A stretch of DNA of 14,131 bases from Circinella minor (taxonomy: Eukaryota; Mucoromycota; Mucoromycetes; Mucorales; Lichtheimiaceae), in NCBI GenBank assembly GCA_016758965.1, contig JAEPRB010000547.1:1-14131 (forward strand), read 5' to 3'. Under the pieces are notes generated by a model. The model did not search any database. It was not told the DNA's origin and was given only the letters and a program-made list of their open reading frames with translations. Shown piece by piece: positions 1 to 8,326 of this stretch. Every line of letters starts with the position of its first letter. The stretch's first letter is position 1. The position numbers were made by a program, and so were the translations under genes.

Positions 1-125
1 CCACAACCTCGGAAACAGCACTTTTTTCTACAGCGAATGCGCAGCGAAACCGTATGCCGTTAAATGACCCGAAGCGAAGCGAAGGGGCTCATTTAGCCGA
101 GCGAAGCGAGGCAGGAAGAGGTTGA
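1..125. repeat. GC-rich GCGAA-type dispersed repeat with hairpin
   Basis: This stretch is clearly richer in G and C than the AT-rich sequence that follows. It carries reiterated GCGAA/GAAGC units (about 71-84 and 99-112). A perfect 7-bp inverted pair, TAAATGA at 61-67 and TCATTTA at 89-95, is extended by CCC against GGG, so the segment can fold as a hairpin with the GAAGCGAAGCGAAG run in its loop. Short inverted AACCTC (5-10) and GAGGTT (118-123) lie near the two edges. I associate such GAAGCGAAGC runs with dispersed repeats in Mucorales genomes (family memory, not searched). It probably marks the edge of a repeat unit that includes the degraded ORF next to it. Since it begins at base 1, the left part may be cut off. 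Confidence 0.55.
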
Positions 126-253
126 TGTATAAAGAATAAAAAGACAGTATTTACAACACCGTTATCATTTTATTTTTGGTCCCAAGATGCACAGGATTTT
201 TTTCGCTCTATTTCCATATTAAGAATAGCGCACAGGGTTTTTACAGGATTTTT

Positions 254-1281
254 TTATGGTGTTGATATCTTGCAATTATCCTCTTCGCAAATATCCAAAA
301 TACAATCTAAATTACACTTTGACTCTCGGTTAAGTTTTGCTTTGTCAAGGATAGTTTTGTCATGATCATCTTCTTTTGCTAATTCCCCGCTGCAAAGACC
401 GTACTCCTTGCCGTCTTGATCGATCAAGAGTCGTACATCTACTTTAAATCCAATGACATTTTTACTATAATAGTATTGCTCCTTTTTTGGCATCAGTTGA
501 ATAAAGAAACGTTGATTCATGTGTTTTCATTCTAATATTATTTCTTTCAAATAATATATTGAACATGGGTTGACATATTGTTGTGAAATTGTCGTATTCT
601 GTAAAATCAAGTTTTTATTTTGTTTTTGTAACATTTGTGGGTGTGATGATACTGTCGATAAGAGCGATTCCATGAGTTTAAATGCTATAAACGCGTCTTT
701 GTTGTCAAAATATTTTGGAAATAAACGATAAAAATCTTTTAATGATGCATCAATGCTTCTTGATATTTTAGCTGTGGCGGATATGATATCCCAATGCATA
801 ATGATGTCTGGATGTATGTTACCGACTAGGCAATATTGGTAAAATAATTTATGTAGTAAACTTGAGTTATACAAGTCTCAGCAGCATAAAAAGATCGCTG
901 AACTTGGTAAATAAAAAAAATAACTCTTTCCTCGCTTTTCGTTTTTCTCTTTACTATATCAATCTTAAACTAAAGGAAACTCCATTATAGATTTGGCCTT
1001 AGTCTATAACAATGTAGGTCAATGGGTATTGGATATTTGGTTTCGTATAGTTTTTTTGTTGCCTTCCACTCAGTTGGTTCGAACATAATACTTTGTGATA
1101 GCGTATCGTCATCTGAAGAAACAGTAAGAAAACCTTGCTTATGATTTTGCGCTCAAAGGAGAGAAGTGGTTTGTGAATCGTTAGTATCGACTGAATGCTC
1201 AACACCAGGATCACGAGGCGAACCAGGAAGAGTATCTTGAAACACGTCGTCAAATTCCTTCCCCAATGATTTAGCTGTATC
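254..1281 (-). pseudogene. Degraded repeat-family protein (Mucorales-type, function unknown)
   Basis: Read on the minus strand, this holds at least three coding-like blocks broken by stops. Block A (1281-985) starts near TAKSLGKEFDDVFQDTLPG, has an in-frame TGA at 1153-1155, then resumes and ends ...LHCYRLRPNL. Block B (about 874-527) contains KISRSIDASLKDFYRLF and ends at TGA 527-529. Block C (520-254) is in the same frame as B, separated from it only by that stop and two codons, and holds FKVDVRLLIDQDGKEYGLCS followed by GELAKEDDHDKTILDKAKL. The last block resembles, from memory, a repetitive protein family of Mucorales genomes with a '(V)D(V/F)R..D..G.E..L..GE(V/A)' core. No function is established and I recognise no catalytic motif. 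The internal stops make a dead copy most likely. Introns could explain the A-B gap but not the in-frame TGA codons. The GC-rich repeat at 1-125 may belong to the same unit. Confidence 0.5.
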
Positions 1282-1620
1282 TTATACTGTAACATTAATT
1301 CCACCATCATTTCAATGTATATAGGATAAAATATATCATCAATCCTTTTGCTGCGTTGTAAATAGTAGACTTGACAGTGTGACAGAAGGTAAACAAAATC
1401 AGGAATTTCACAAAATATAATCTTGACTATCCTTGTTAATCCTCTATGTATTTAAGTCCAAAACAGCTATTGTTGAACAGTTTTGAGTCAATGGCAGTCA
1501 AGAATCACATTGAACTTGGTACCAATAACATATGCATCTATGGTAGGTTTATATCCTTTGCATTGAAAGAAACCACAATTGTCATCAAAGACCTTCTCTG
1601 CTTTTTTTTTTCTTTTTTTT

Positions 1621-1755
1621 ATGCGTGTGATTAATAATATAGAAGGTAAAAAAGGTCTATACGATGTTGATAATGATGATGCTGTTATTAACGCTGATGA
1701 TGCTGCTGTTAACGCTGATGATGCAGAAGACGATGTTACCATATGGGTTGGTTGA
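1621..1755 (+). CDS. Possible 44-residue acidic repeat peptide
   Basis: An ATG at 1621, directly after a long T-rich run (1601-1620), opens 44 codons to TGA 1753-1755. The product is acidic and contains a tandem 7-residue repeat: AVINADD then AAVNADD, encoded by two adjacent 21-nt units (1681-1701 and 1702-1722) that differ at a few positions. A looser DVDNDD copy precedes them. There is no homology I recognise, no intron signal, and no neighbouring gene to give context. The repeat may simply be a small DNA tandem duplication rather than a selected protein. The minus strand of the same stretch also has an open frame, so this is a weak coding call. Confidence 0.2.
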   Translation: MRVINNIEGKKGLYDVDNDDAVINADDAAVNADDAEDDVTIWVG

Positions 1756-1763
1756 TTTAATGA

Positions 1764-1925
1764 TGCTTCTTGTTCAGGGAGGGGAAACTAGATCAAGCCA
1801 AGGTTTGTCACGGAAGTACTCTTGCTGTCGCATTCATTGAAGAAGCTTGTAATTTTGCTGTTGCTGAATCAAAGACTTATTTATTATTGTTCATTGTGAC
1901 CGCAGAAGTAGAACATAACAATTGA
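1764..1925 (+). other. Coding-like open stretch without ATG, probable relic
   Basis: A plus-strand frame stays open from just after TGA 1761-1763 to TGA 1923-1925, reading in part EGKLDQAKVCHGSTLAVAF and IEEACNFAVAESKTYLLLF. The balanced amino-acid composition is more protein-like than its AT-rich surroundings, but no initiation codon or clear splice acceptor makes it a gene by itself. It overlaps antisense sequence with a competing minus-strand frame (1877-2121). It may be a fragment of an old mobile or repeat-family gene. No family recognised. Confidence 0.2.
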
Positions 1926-2121
1926 TTCTCTTTATTTGAACTAGCCAAAACACGTCGTAATCTTGAAGCATCCCGAATTATTTCTTGTTCACCTGTGAAG
2001 ATTGAGATAAAATAGTAGTTATATTGCTCTTGAGTTTTTCCCGAGTCAGGCATTTACTATTGAATGGTAAATCAAATAGATTTTCGTCATAGCTATTGAT
2101 GTCCCAAGTGTTGGAATTTAG
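1877..2121 (-). CDS. Possible small spliced gene, 60 aa, unknown function
   Basis: On the minus strand an AG acceptor is followed at 2121 by an ATG opening MLNSNTWDINSYDENLFDL. A candidate intron then runs from GTAAAT to a pyrimidine-rich CACAG at 1993, with a TATAACTA branch-like site. Splicing it restores one frame into EQEIIRDASRLRRVLASSNK and on to TAA at 1877-1879. A strong donor (GTAAGC) upstream near 2190 could pair with the acceptor before the ATG, giving a non-coding first exon. The second half looks helical and charged. No homologue is recognised. The frame restoration by a plausible intron argues for a gene, while the location among relics and the competing plus-strand frame argue against. 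The start is tentative. Confidence 0.28.
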
Positions 2122-2196
2122 CATTCTATTAGAAAATGAAATATATAAGCAAAAGAATAAATCTGTCAAAAAAAAATACATCCAAATGCTTACCAT

Positions 2197-3379
2197 AATT
2201 ATGTAGTTATTGATTTATATAAAGTCATTGTGAACAGAGATGTTCTCTTTTGTATTCTTAAGAATCCATTTATGAATCAGTTACTTTTTACCCCCCCCCC
2301 ATTTTATCATACCGAAGGACAAGGAAAAAAGTGTTTTCATATATGCTCTCTCTCTCTTGTAATAAAATTATTAACACCCCGATCTCTTCTTATGTTTGAT
2401 ATAGATCATCATACTCCAGTTGTTTAGAATAGCACCACCTTGCAAATCGCGTATTGTTAAATAATATCCAATTAATATGAGATATGCTCGACTAACCAAT
2501 CCCTTCTTATTATTATCTTTGCCTAGTTAAATAGTTTATACATCATTTTTTCTAACAGATTTAACATAATCAGTTCAATCCTTACTAAAGATGCCTATCG
2601 TTTTAAGTTTCTTTTTCAGAGCAAAAATATAAAGCAATATATATAATGCAGATCTTGGCGTAAAAAATAATAAACTAAATAATAATGTCAAAAAAGCAAT
2701 ATGGAGTAGCTAAAGCTTGAGTATCCATCAAACAATGTTACTCATATGCACTTGAATCAACTCTAGCAAGGTTAATATATATAATTGATTTTACTTTTAT
2801 ACGTAATCCATTTATAAGCCATAATAAGCTCTTACTAAACTATTCATTTTCCATTTTCTAGCGGATCAAATAGAATCTTAGCGTCTTTAGCGAAAAGTAG
2901 CATATACAAGTCTTTATTTATAAATATGACAAAGCTGTTGAAAACGCACAATAAGCATAATAATAAGTCTAATAGATTTTTACTGTAAATAAACTGAAAA
3001 ATGATATATAAATATATATTAAGCTTAAAAAATAAAAGTACGTAAAAAGTCTTCTTTAGTAGTTTTTAGAAATCTGCTAGATAAATTTTAGATATAAAAT
3101 TGTCAAACTATTACGGACATTTGTTTTTTCTTTTAACAGCTACAATATCAGGCATAAAGTCATTACACTACGTATTGTTCAGGGAAAGTTTTAAATGAAA
3201 AAAAAAACTCTCCCAGTAAAGTAAAGATACTAAGTACATTAACTCTATTTTAATGACTCTCGTCAAAATATATGTAGGCGTAACATGAAACGTTATAATA
3301 GGAAATAACAAATAAACAATTTTATAGCTAAACTTTAAATAATAAAATAATCTAACATAAAATATTAACGTACACGAAC
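2197..3379. other. AT-rich intergenic sequence, no gene seen
   Basis: About 1.2 kb of very AT-rich DNA. I see only short open frames without protein-like composition on either strand, a run of ten C at 2291-2300 flanked by T-rich sequence, a short CT run (tctctctct) near 2346, and TA-rich simple sequence near 2764 and 3005. No tRNA-like, rRNA-like or conserved coding block is apparent. Confidence 0.6.
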
Positions 3380-3487
3380 ATGTTAAAATGGTTTTTATTG
3401 GCTTCTATAATCGTCATGCTGCTGAACATGTTTATGATATTGTTAGTAACTGTGTTTCCAACCCAACCCCCCAAGTTCCACAGGTGA
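3380..3487 (+). CDS. Possible short hydrophobic peptide (35 aa)
   Basis: An ATG at 3380 opens MLKWFLLASIIVMLLNMFMI, a typical membrane-spanning or signal-anchor stretch, then LLVTVFPTQPPKFHR and a TGA. The stop lies inside a good donor-like GTGAGA (CAC AG|GTGAGA), so the ORF could instead be the first exon of a secreted or membrane protein. A possible acceptor (ACAAAACAG) lies near 3558, and the frame after it stays open for about 38 codons of unconvincing, Phe-rich sequence. No family is recognised. The position is about 400 bp from the 3' end of the convergent CipC-like gene. In AT-rich DNA, hydrophobic ORFs of this length arise by chance. Confidence 0.22.
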   Translation: MLKWFLLASIIVMLLNMFMILLVTVFPTQPPKFHR

Positions 3488-3898
3488 GAATAACTAGCAG
3501 CATTTTGTGTGTATGTGAACCTATATTATACTCACACGATGACGCGTAACAAAACAGTTTTTTTTTCAAGATGACGGAACTGATCATTATTTTGGATGTA
3601 TGTACGTATTTTTTTGTTTATTTATCGTCAACGGCTCCAATGAGGGCTTTTTTTTTATCGTATTTATAACGTCAAGTTCATTTTAATTCCCATTTACAAC
3701 ACAAAAAAAAATATAAGAAATGAATTTTTTTTCTTTAGATAACCGTGTTTGGTATCTTTTTTATTTATTTTAATAAGGACAAACTATGATACAACAACAT
3801 TATGAAAAAATAATGCTAGGTTGGTATTTGGAGGGAAAAAAAAGGATGTAAAAATAATTCGGGAAAGGATGGATGGAAAGGGAAGTTAGGAAACCGTT

Positions 3899-4443
3899 TT
3901 AGTTCTTAAGGTCAGATTCATAGTAACTGTCCAATTGTTCTTCGGCGTGTCTCTTGGCCTTGATCTTGTCAATAGCATCCAAACCCTTGGTTTCGATCCT
4001 GTTATTAGTAATTTAGAGATAAACATTATTAGTCATTATATTCAGTTGAAAGATTCACATTATATATATATATATATACTGTTTATATCACCCCCCCCCC
4101 CAATTTACACATCTTTTTCTCTACTTACAACTTGTCAACAACACCACCGGCAAGACCAGCGAGAAGTTGCTTGGCCTTAGCATGATCTTGAGGCTTGCCT
4201 TCCTTTTCACAATGTTCGTTATAGGCCTTAGCGGCTTGGTAAGCAGCGGCACCAGCAATCAATTCGTGAGTGAAAGAACCTTCGTGCTTGTCTTCCTTGT
4301 GAACTTCTTCGTGATCAGAGCTGAATTTATCGAAAAGACCCCTTCAAGATTAAAAAAAAAAGAAGTGTTATTTTTACATATATTTGACCAACATTAACTA
4401 AAACTGAACTCTCCCCTTTACAAATTGAATATAATACTTACAT
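3899..4443 (-). CDS. cipC: CipC-like small protein (DUF3759 family), 3 exons
   Basis: Exons on the minus strand: 4443-4442, 4341-4129 and 3998-3899, 315 nt in frame, 104 aa. The protein starts MGLFDKFSSDHEEVHKEDKH, continues HELIAGAAAYQAAKAYNEH, then GLAGGVVDKLIETKGLD, and ends YYESDLKN. This is the layout of fungal CipC proteins (concanamycin-induced protein C), about 100-130 aa, soluble, with a Gly/Ala-rich centre and a charged Lys/Glu tail. They are abundant and stress-induced, and their biochemical role is unknown. Introns 4342-4441 and 3999-4128 have GTAAGT donors and AAG/CAG acceptors. The first interrupts the start codon: AT in exon 1, G in exon 2, and no other in-frame ATG precedes GLFDKF. 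Thirteen of fourteen lysines use AAG, with many C-ending codons, unlike the AT-biased neighbours, which suggests strong expression. No signal peptide or membrane segment. Confidence 0.9.
4091..4101. repeat. C11 tract beside (TA)n in CipC-like intron 2
   Basis: Eleven consecutive C on the plus strand (a G run in the transcript) sit inside the 130-nt second intron of the CipC-like gene. A TA dinucleotide run lies a few bases to the left, at about 4062-4077. Both are slippage-prone simple repeats. The intron still has clean donor and acceptor sites. Confidence 0.8.
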
Positions 4444-5734
4444 TTTTGTTGTTATAAATTTATTGAAAGTAAAAAATTAATGTTCCTGAAAGACAGGGCC
4501 TCCAAATGAACCCTCTTTTATAGCTTTTTTGATTGCCTATCGCAGAATGTTTTTTTTTTTTTTGGGAGTTAAAAATATTTTATCCATAAATGGTTAATGT
4601 CATGGGCAAGATTATAGAAAAAGAGTGTCGGTATTTCATTTTCGCCAAGCTTTAGTAGGTTATTCTTGCATGTTTTGGGATAATTTATATAATTTAAGGT
4701 AAAAATAGTAAAATTTATGCTCCTATAAATCTGCTGTGTGTGTATATATGTTCTCTTTATATTTTCACTGCATATGGTACAACCTTAAATAATCTATAAC
4801 ATAAAATAAATTGACCCGGAAAAACGGTTGATCATCTTGTGGTTAATTTAACTGCAAATAATTATATGTTGATTCTCCGTATACCCGCCACACCTTTTTG
4901 TTTTCTCACTCATTATATAAGACAACAACTCGGGCCATGATCTTACCCGAAATGATGTGGACCCAATCAACTAATTTCACTTATATTACAAAGAAGATGT
5001 GTAATATCTTTTTTTTTTTTTTTGCTCAGCATTTTGTAAATTGTTATTATATACGACCAGGGTTTAACAAGTTAAAATAAAATAATATATATATATTCAT
5101 ACGCTTCTTTTTTTCTCTTATATTGTTCACTCGTTCGTTCATTATCATTATTCAGTTCTTATCTCTCTCTTTAAAGGTTTTCTTCCTTGTGTTCTTTTAC
5201 TACAAATAACATGTCACTAATGCACCATAATAAACTCCTTTTCAATCTTATTATTATTGGTTATATGATAACCATATGAAAAAGAAGATCGTCATCAGTT
5301 ACTAATTAGTACATTTATAAACCAACTAAAAACAAAATAAAATGCAACACCAATACGAAAAAAGTAAGAAACCAGTAGTGTGGTTCCTATGTTACTAGTT
5401 TCATGGGATACCGTTTATGCTACGTACAGTTATGTCCATTTTTAGTGCTTATTGCGTAAATAATGAAATGCATGAACTTTAATGTGGTCTCAAAATAAAT
5501 AAAAAAAAAGAATAGTTGCGGAACTTGTCATTGTACGACCTTATTATTACTGCTTATATTATTGAAAGTCGGTATAATAACAAAAAAAGGTAAGGCTAGT
5601 TCTTATTCATGAGCCCATATTATGATTATTGTGATATATATATATGATATTCCTACTAAAAAGAATAGGAAAATGATTTGCATAGCATCAAGAATAATAA
5701 TATTTTTTATTTATTTTACAATGTCCTTTTTTCT
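4444..5734. other. Intergenic, CipC-like promoter side to nucleoporin 3' end
   Basis: About 1.3 kb between two minus-strand genes. The end near 4444-4550 carries the CipC-like leader and TATA box. The rest is AT-rich with homopolymer T runs (4549-4564 and 5010-5023), TA runs (about 5085 and 5635) and no convincing exon on either strand. I looked in the minus frames here for the missing C-terminal exons of the nucleoporin and found none. A minus-strand AATAAA (plus 5710-5715) about 20 nt past the nucleoporin stop is a likely polyadenylation signal. Confidence 0.55.
4515..4522 (-). promoter_or_regulatory. TATA box for the CipC-like gene
   Basis: On the minus strand this reads TATAAAAG, a near-consensus TATA box, 72-79 nt upstream of the first base of the split start codon. 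With initiation about 30 nt downstream, the 5' leader would be about 40 nt. A clear TATA element fits the strong codon bias of the gene and the inducible behaviour of the family. Confidence 0.5.
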
Positions 5735-8194
5735 TTAAAGATTATCTCCTAATAATAAATGTCGATAATTTTCAAGTTCATTCAATTCATTTAATAATGA
5801 AACTTTTTCTTGTGATTGTAGTACACAGACATTTGTAATCGAAACAGGTAAAATAGTAAGAATCTCTTCTGCCAAGTGATTATTACTCGTGGCTAAAGAA
5901 AGGAGTGGCGCGGAGCATACACGGTGTAAAAAAAAAGTTGTTTAATGCATAATACAAATTTAGAAAAAAATTAAAGTTTTTTTTTTTTTACGTGTATACC
6001 TAATGCATGGCGGATAAGCTGGTTTGCAAAACAAACTGCATCAAAATACAAGGTCTCGTCCATTAATAACCATTTAAAAGATCGTAAGCACCGCTTAGCA
6101 CGTTCGGAGATATCATCTTCAAATCGTATGGCTCGAGACATTATTCGTTTTTTTGAAGTCTATATATTATTAATAATATTATTAATAAATGATTTTTTTT
6201 TTAAAAAAGTGATGAAAAAAGAAAATACCTCTTCTTTTAAAAATATATCGATTTCATTTGCTGCTGTTCTTCTTGCAATACAAACTATATTCAAATTAAA
6301 TTGTCTTCCCATATCGTATAATATTGATTGTTCATCCTCATCCCAGTCATAGTCTAACGAACGAGATAGTAGTAATTTTTTTTTGTTAGTAAATCAATAT
6401 TGTACGGATAAAATTATCATTTGCCATTTAACCGTACTAGAGAAAAACTCGGAAACAAGATCTATTTGTAATGTCTGGGGTAAATAGGCTGCATAATAAG
6501 AAAGTACTTTGGGCTATAATTTATTGAATGATTAGTTTAGTGTATATTTTTTTTTCATTTTATTTTGTAGGAAATAATACATACTCTGAGTGTATTTCTT
6601 TTTCCATTCAGTTCTGCATATTGTCGAAGGATTTTATATACTTGATCTGTTAAAGGTTTATTCATATGTTCATGATAATATATAATTAAAGCAGATATAA
6701 ATCGTAATACAAGTTCACGCGTGTGGATATCGAAACTATTATATATATATTTAGTTTTTTTTTCAATTAAACTATTTCATCCCCATGCTCCAAACCAGTT
6801 TTTACCTTGTAGTTATATCAACGTTGGTAATAAATTGTGAAATATGATCAGATAGAATTGCTAAAATAGCATTATGAAAAAATAAAATACCAGTATTGCT
6901 AAATTATTATTCGTTAATAGATATTATTCTCGTCTTTATTATAGTTGCAAATAAGTTGTTTACCTTTCACTATTATCCTTCTCCTTGGCCAATTTGACAT
7001 ATTCATTATTCAACAAGAATGATGATTGATCTTTTAATTCATATATTTGATCATCTATTGATTTTACCACCTGTGTATTGTAATATGCCCATACTACATC
7101 TTCCCACGAATGACATACGGGTAGTACCTATTTATTGTCAAGAATCGTTTTTTTCTGGACGATAATAAAGTAAATAAATAAAAAGTCAAAATAGAAACTT
7201 ACCTGATTAATATCACCCATTATGATCCCATTTACTGCTGCTTCATATTGATCCACTTCATCCTATTATAAATATATACTAAGTACTTATCAAAAACCGA
7301 CCTTATTATTATTATTATTTTCATTTACTTGAGATTGTATTAATTCATTGGTTTCACGCCATGCTGTTCGTTGGTCTGGTAACCATTCAACTAGATAACC
7401 ACCTATTTTTATTTATTAGTAAAAAGAAAGAAAATTAATTGTATAATTTAATATACAGACCTTTTATTCGCTGGGTATCATTTACATGTCTTGCAAGAAG
7501 CATAGTTCGCCATGGTTCATCCTCTCTTTCTGATAGCCTAATAGCTTCTTTGGTATTACCATGACGGAGACTTTGGAATATTTTTTGGTTGAGACTATCA
7601 CTGCTTTTCAACAATGGTTCTGAAGTTGGTAAACTTTCAATAAATGTCTTCATTTTCTTTTTTTTTTAAGAAAAAGAAGGGATGTTAGAGGATAATATCA
7701 GTCATTACATTATGAGAGAGTTCTTTTTTTAACTCACTGAATATCTAGCTGCTAATGAATCTGAAGGCTTCATTCTATATATATATATATATATATATTG
7801 TTATATCAGTTGTCAAATGCTTTATATATATAGAAAACCACCCTTCTGTATTTGTATCATGAAAGAAAACAATAGAAACGAACCTTGATATAGTTTCAAG
7901 AAGATCCCAAACATGTTGTTCTTGAATCAATAGCTCTATTTCACTTGATTTTGATCGATTCTTTGTACGTTCAAGATCATTTGATCTAAAAAAGAAATAT
8001 TATAGTCACTATTTTCGAATTGTCACCAGCATGTATTTATATATATCCTGTGGTGAGTACCTGCATCGAACCAAGGAAGACAAGTCGTTTAATAATTGAG
8101 AAGTTCCAAAATGATTTTGATGGTTATCTAGAACTTCAACAAAGGCAGAATCAAGATCGAAATCGCACGCGTTTAATATTTTTTCTGCGTTCAT
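5735..8194 (-). CDS. NUP84: Nucleoporin Nup84/Nup107 homologue, 13 exons
   Basis: Scaffold subunit of the Y-shaped (Nup84/Nup107-160) complex of the nuclear pore, an all-helical protein. Exons: 8194-8061, 7985-7884, 7774-7738, 7656-7461, 7402-7329, 7262-7203, 7127-6964, 6898-6806, 6735-6585, 6513-6438, 6353-6229, 6159-6000 and 5892-5735. They total 1530 nt in one frame, 509 aa. Family motifs are GNTKEAIRLSEREDEPWRTM (about 124-143), DEVDQYEAAVNGIIMGDINQ (182-201, a whole exon), VLPVCHSWEDVVWAYY (202-217), a YYAAYLPQTLQIDLV segment (about 343-357) and LRSFKWLLMDETLYFDA. The ATG at 8194 is directly preceded by an in-frame TGA. Introns are 58-109 nt, and most have good donors; GTCTGT (intron 4) and GTACGG (intron 10) are weak. 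The protein is short for the family (yeast Nup84 726 aa, human Nup107 925 aa). It stops just after the RKFL/EILTILP-equivalent region, so the C-terminal domain that binds Nup133 seems absent. Confidence 0.9.
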
Positions 8195-8326
8195 TCAGTG
8201 GTTTAACAATAAGAAAAAAGTGGTGGGGTTCGGAGAAAGCTTCCCTATCAGCTTTTTATTTTATTTTTATCGTTCTCTTTTTCTTTCTCTCTCTTTTTCT
8301 TTCATATAGTCCAAACATAAAAAAGA
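8195..8326. promoter_or_regulatory. Divergent promoter between NUP84 and RBM5-like gene
   Basis: Only 132 bp separate the start codons of two divergently transcribed, intron-rich genes, so both leaders and core promoters must lie here or overlap the coding starts. On the plus strand the half next to the RBM5-like ATG is a long pyrimidine run (about 8263-8303, CTTTTTCTTTCTCTCTC), common in fungal promoters and leaders. No clear TATA element is visible for either gene. Confidence 0.6.

Noticed and set aside
1074..1090. GGTTCGAAC resembling a tRNA B box
   Set aside because: No A box at a suitable distance and no cloverleaf pairing. The site lies inside the coding-like block of the broken repeat-family gene.
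999..1310. Minus-strand ORF of 103 codons
   Set aside because: Its composition is poor (runs of L, I, F). The frame beside it (985-1281) gives the protein-like reading, so this is a shadow of the broken gene.
3935..4397. Two plus-strand ORFs over the CipC-like gene
   Set aside because: They are antisense shadows. The minus strand gives a continuous conserved protein across well-formed introns.
7435..7653. Stand-alone ORF starting MKTFIESLPT
   Set aside because: It is exon 4 of the nucleoporin read through into intron 4. Upstream exons join in frame and extend the family match.
7775..7800. TA dinucleotide run as a regulatory or origin element
   Set aside because: It is a simple repeat inside nucleoporin intron 2, next to the acceptor, and similar runs are common through this AT-rich window.
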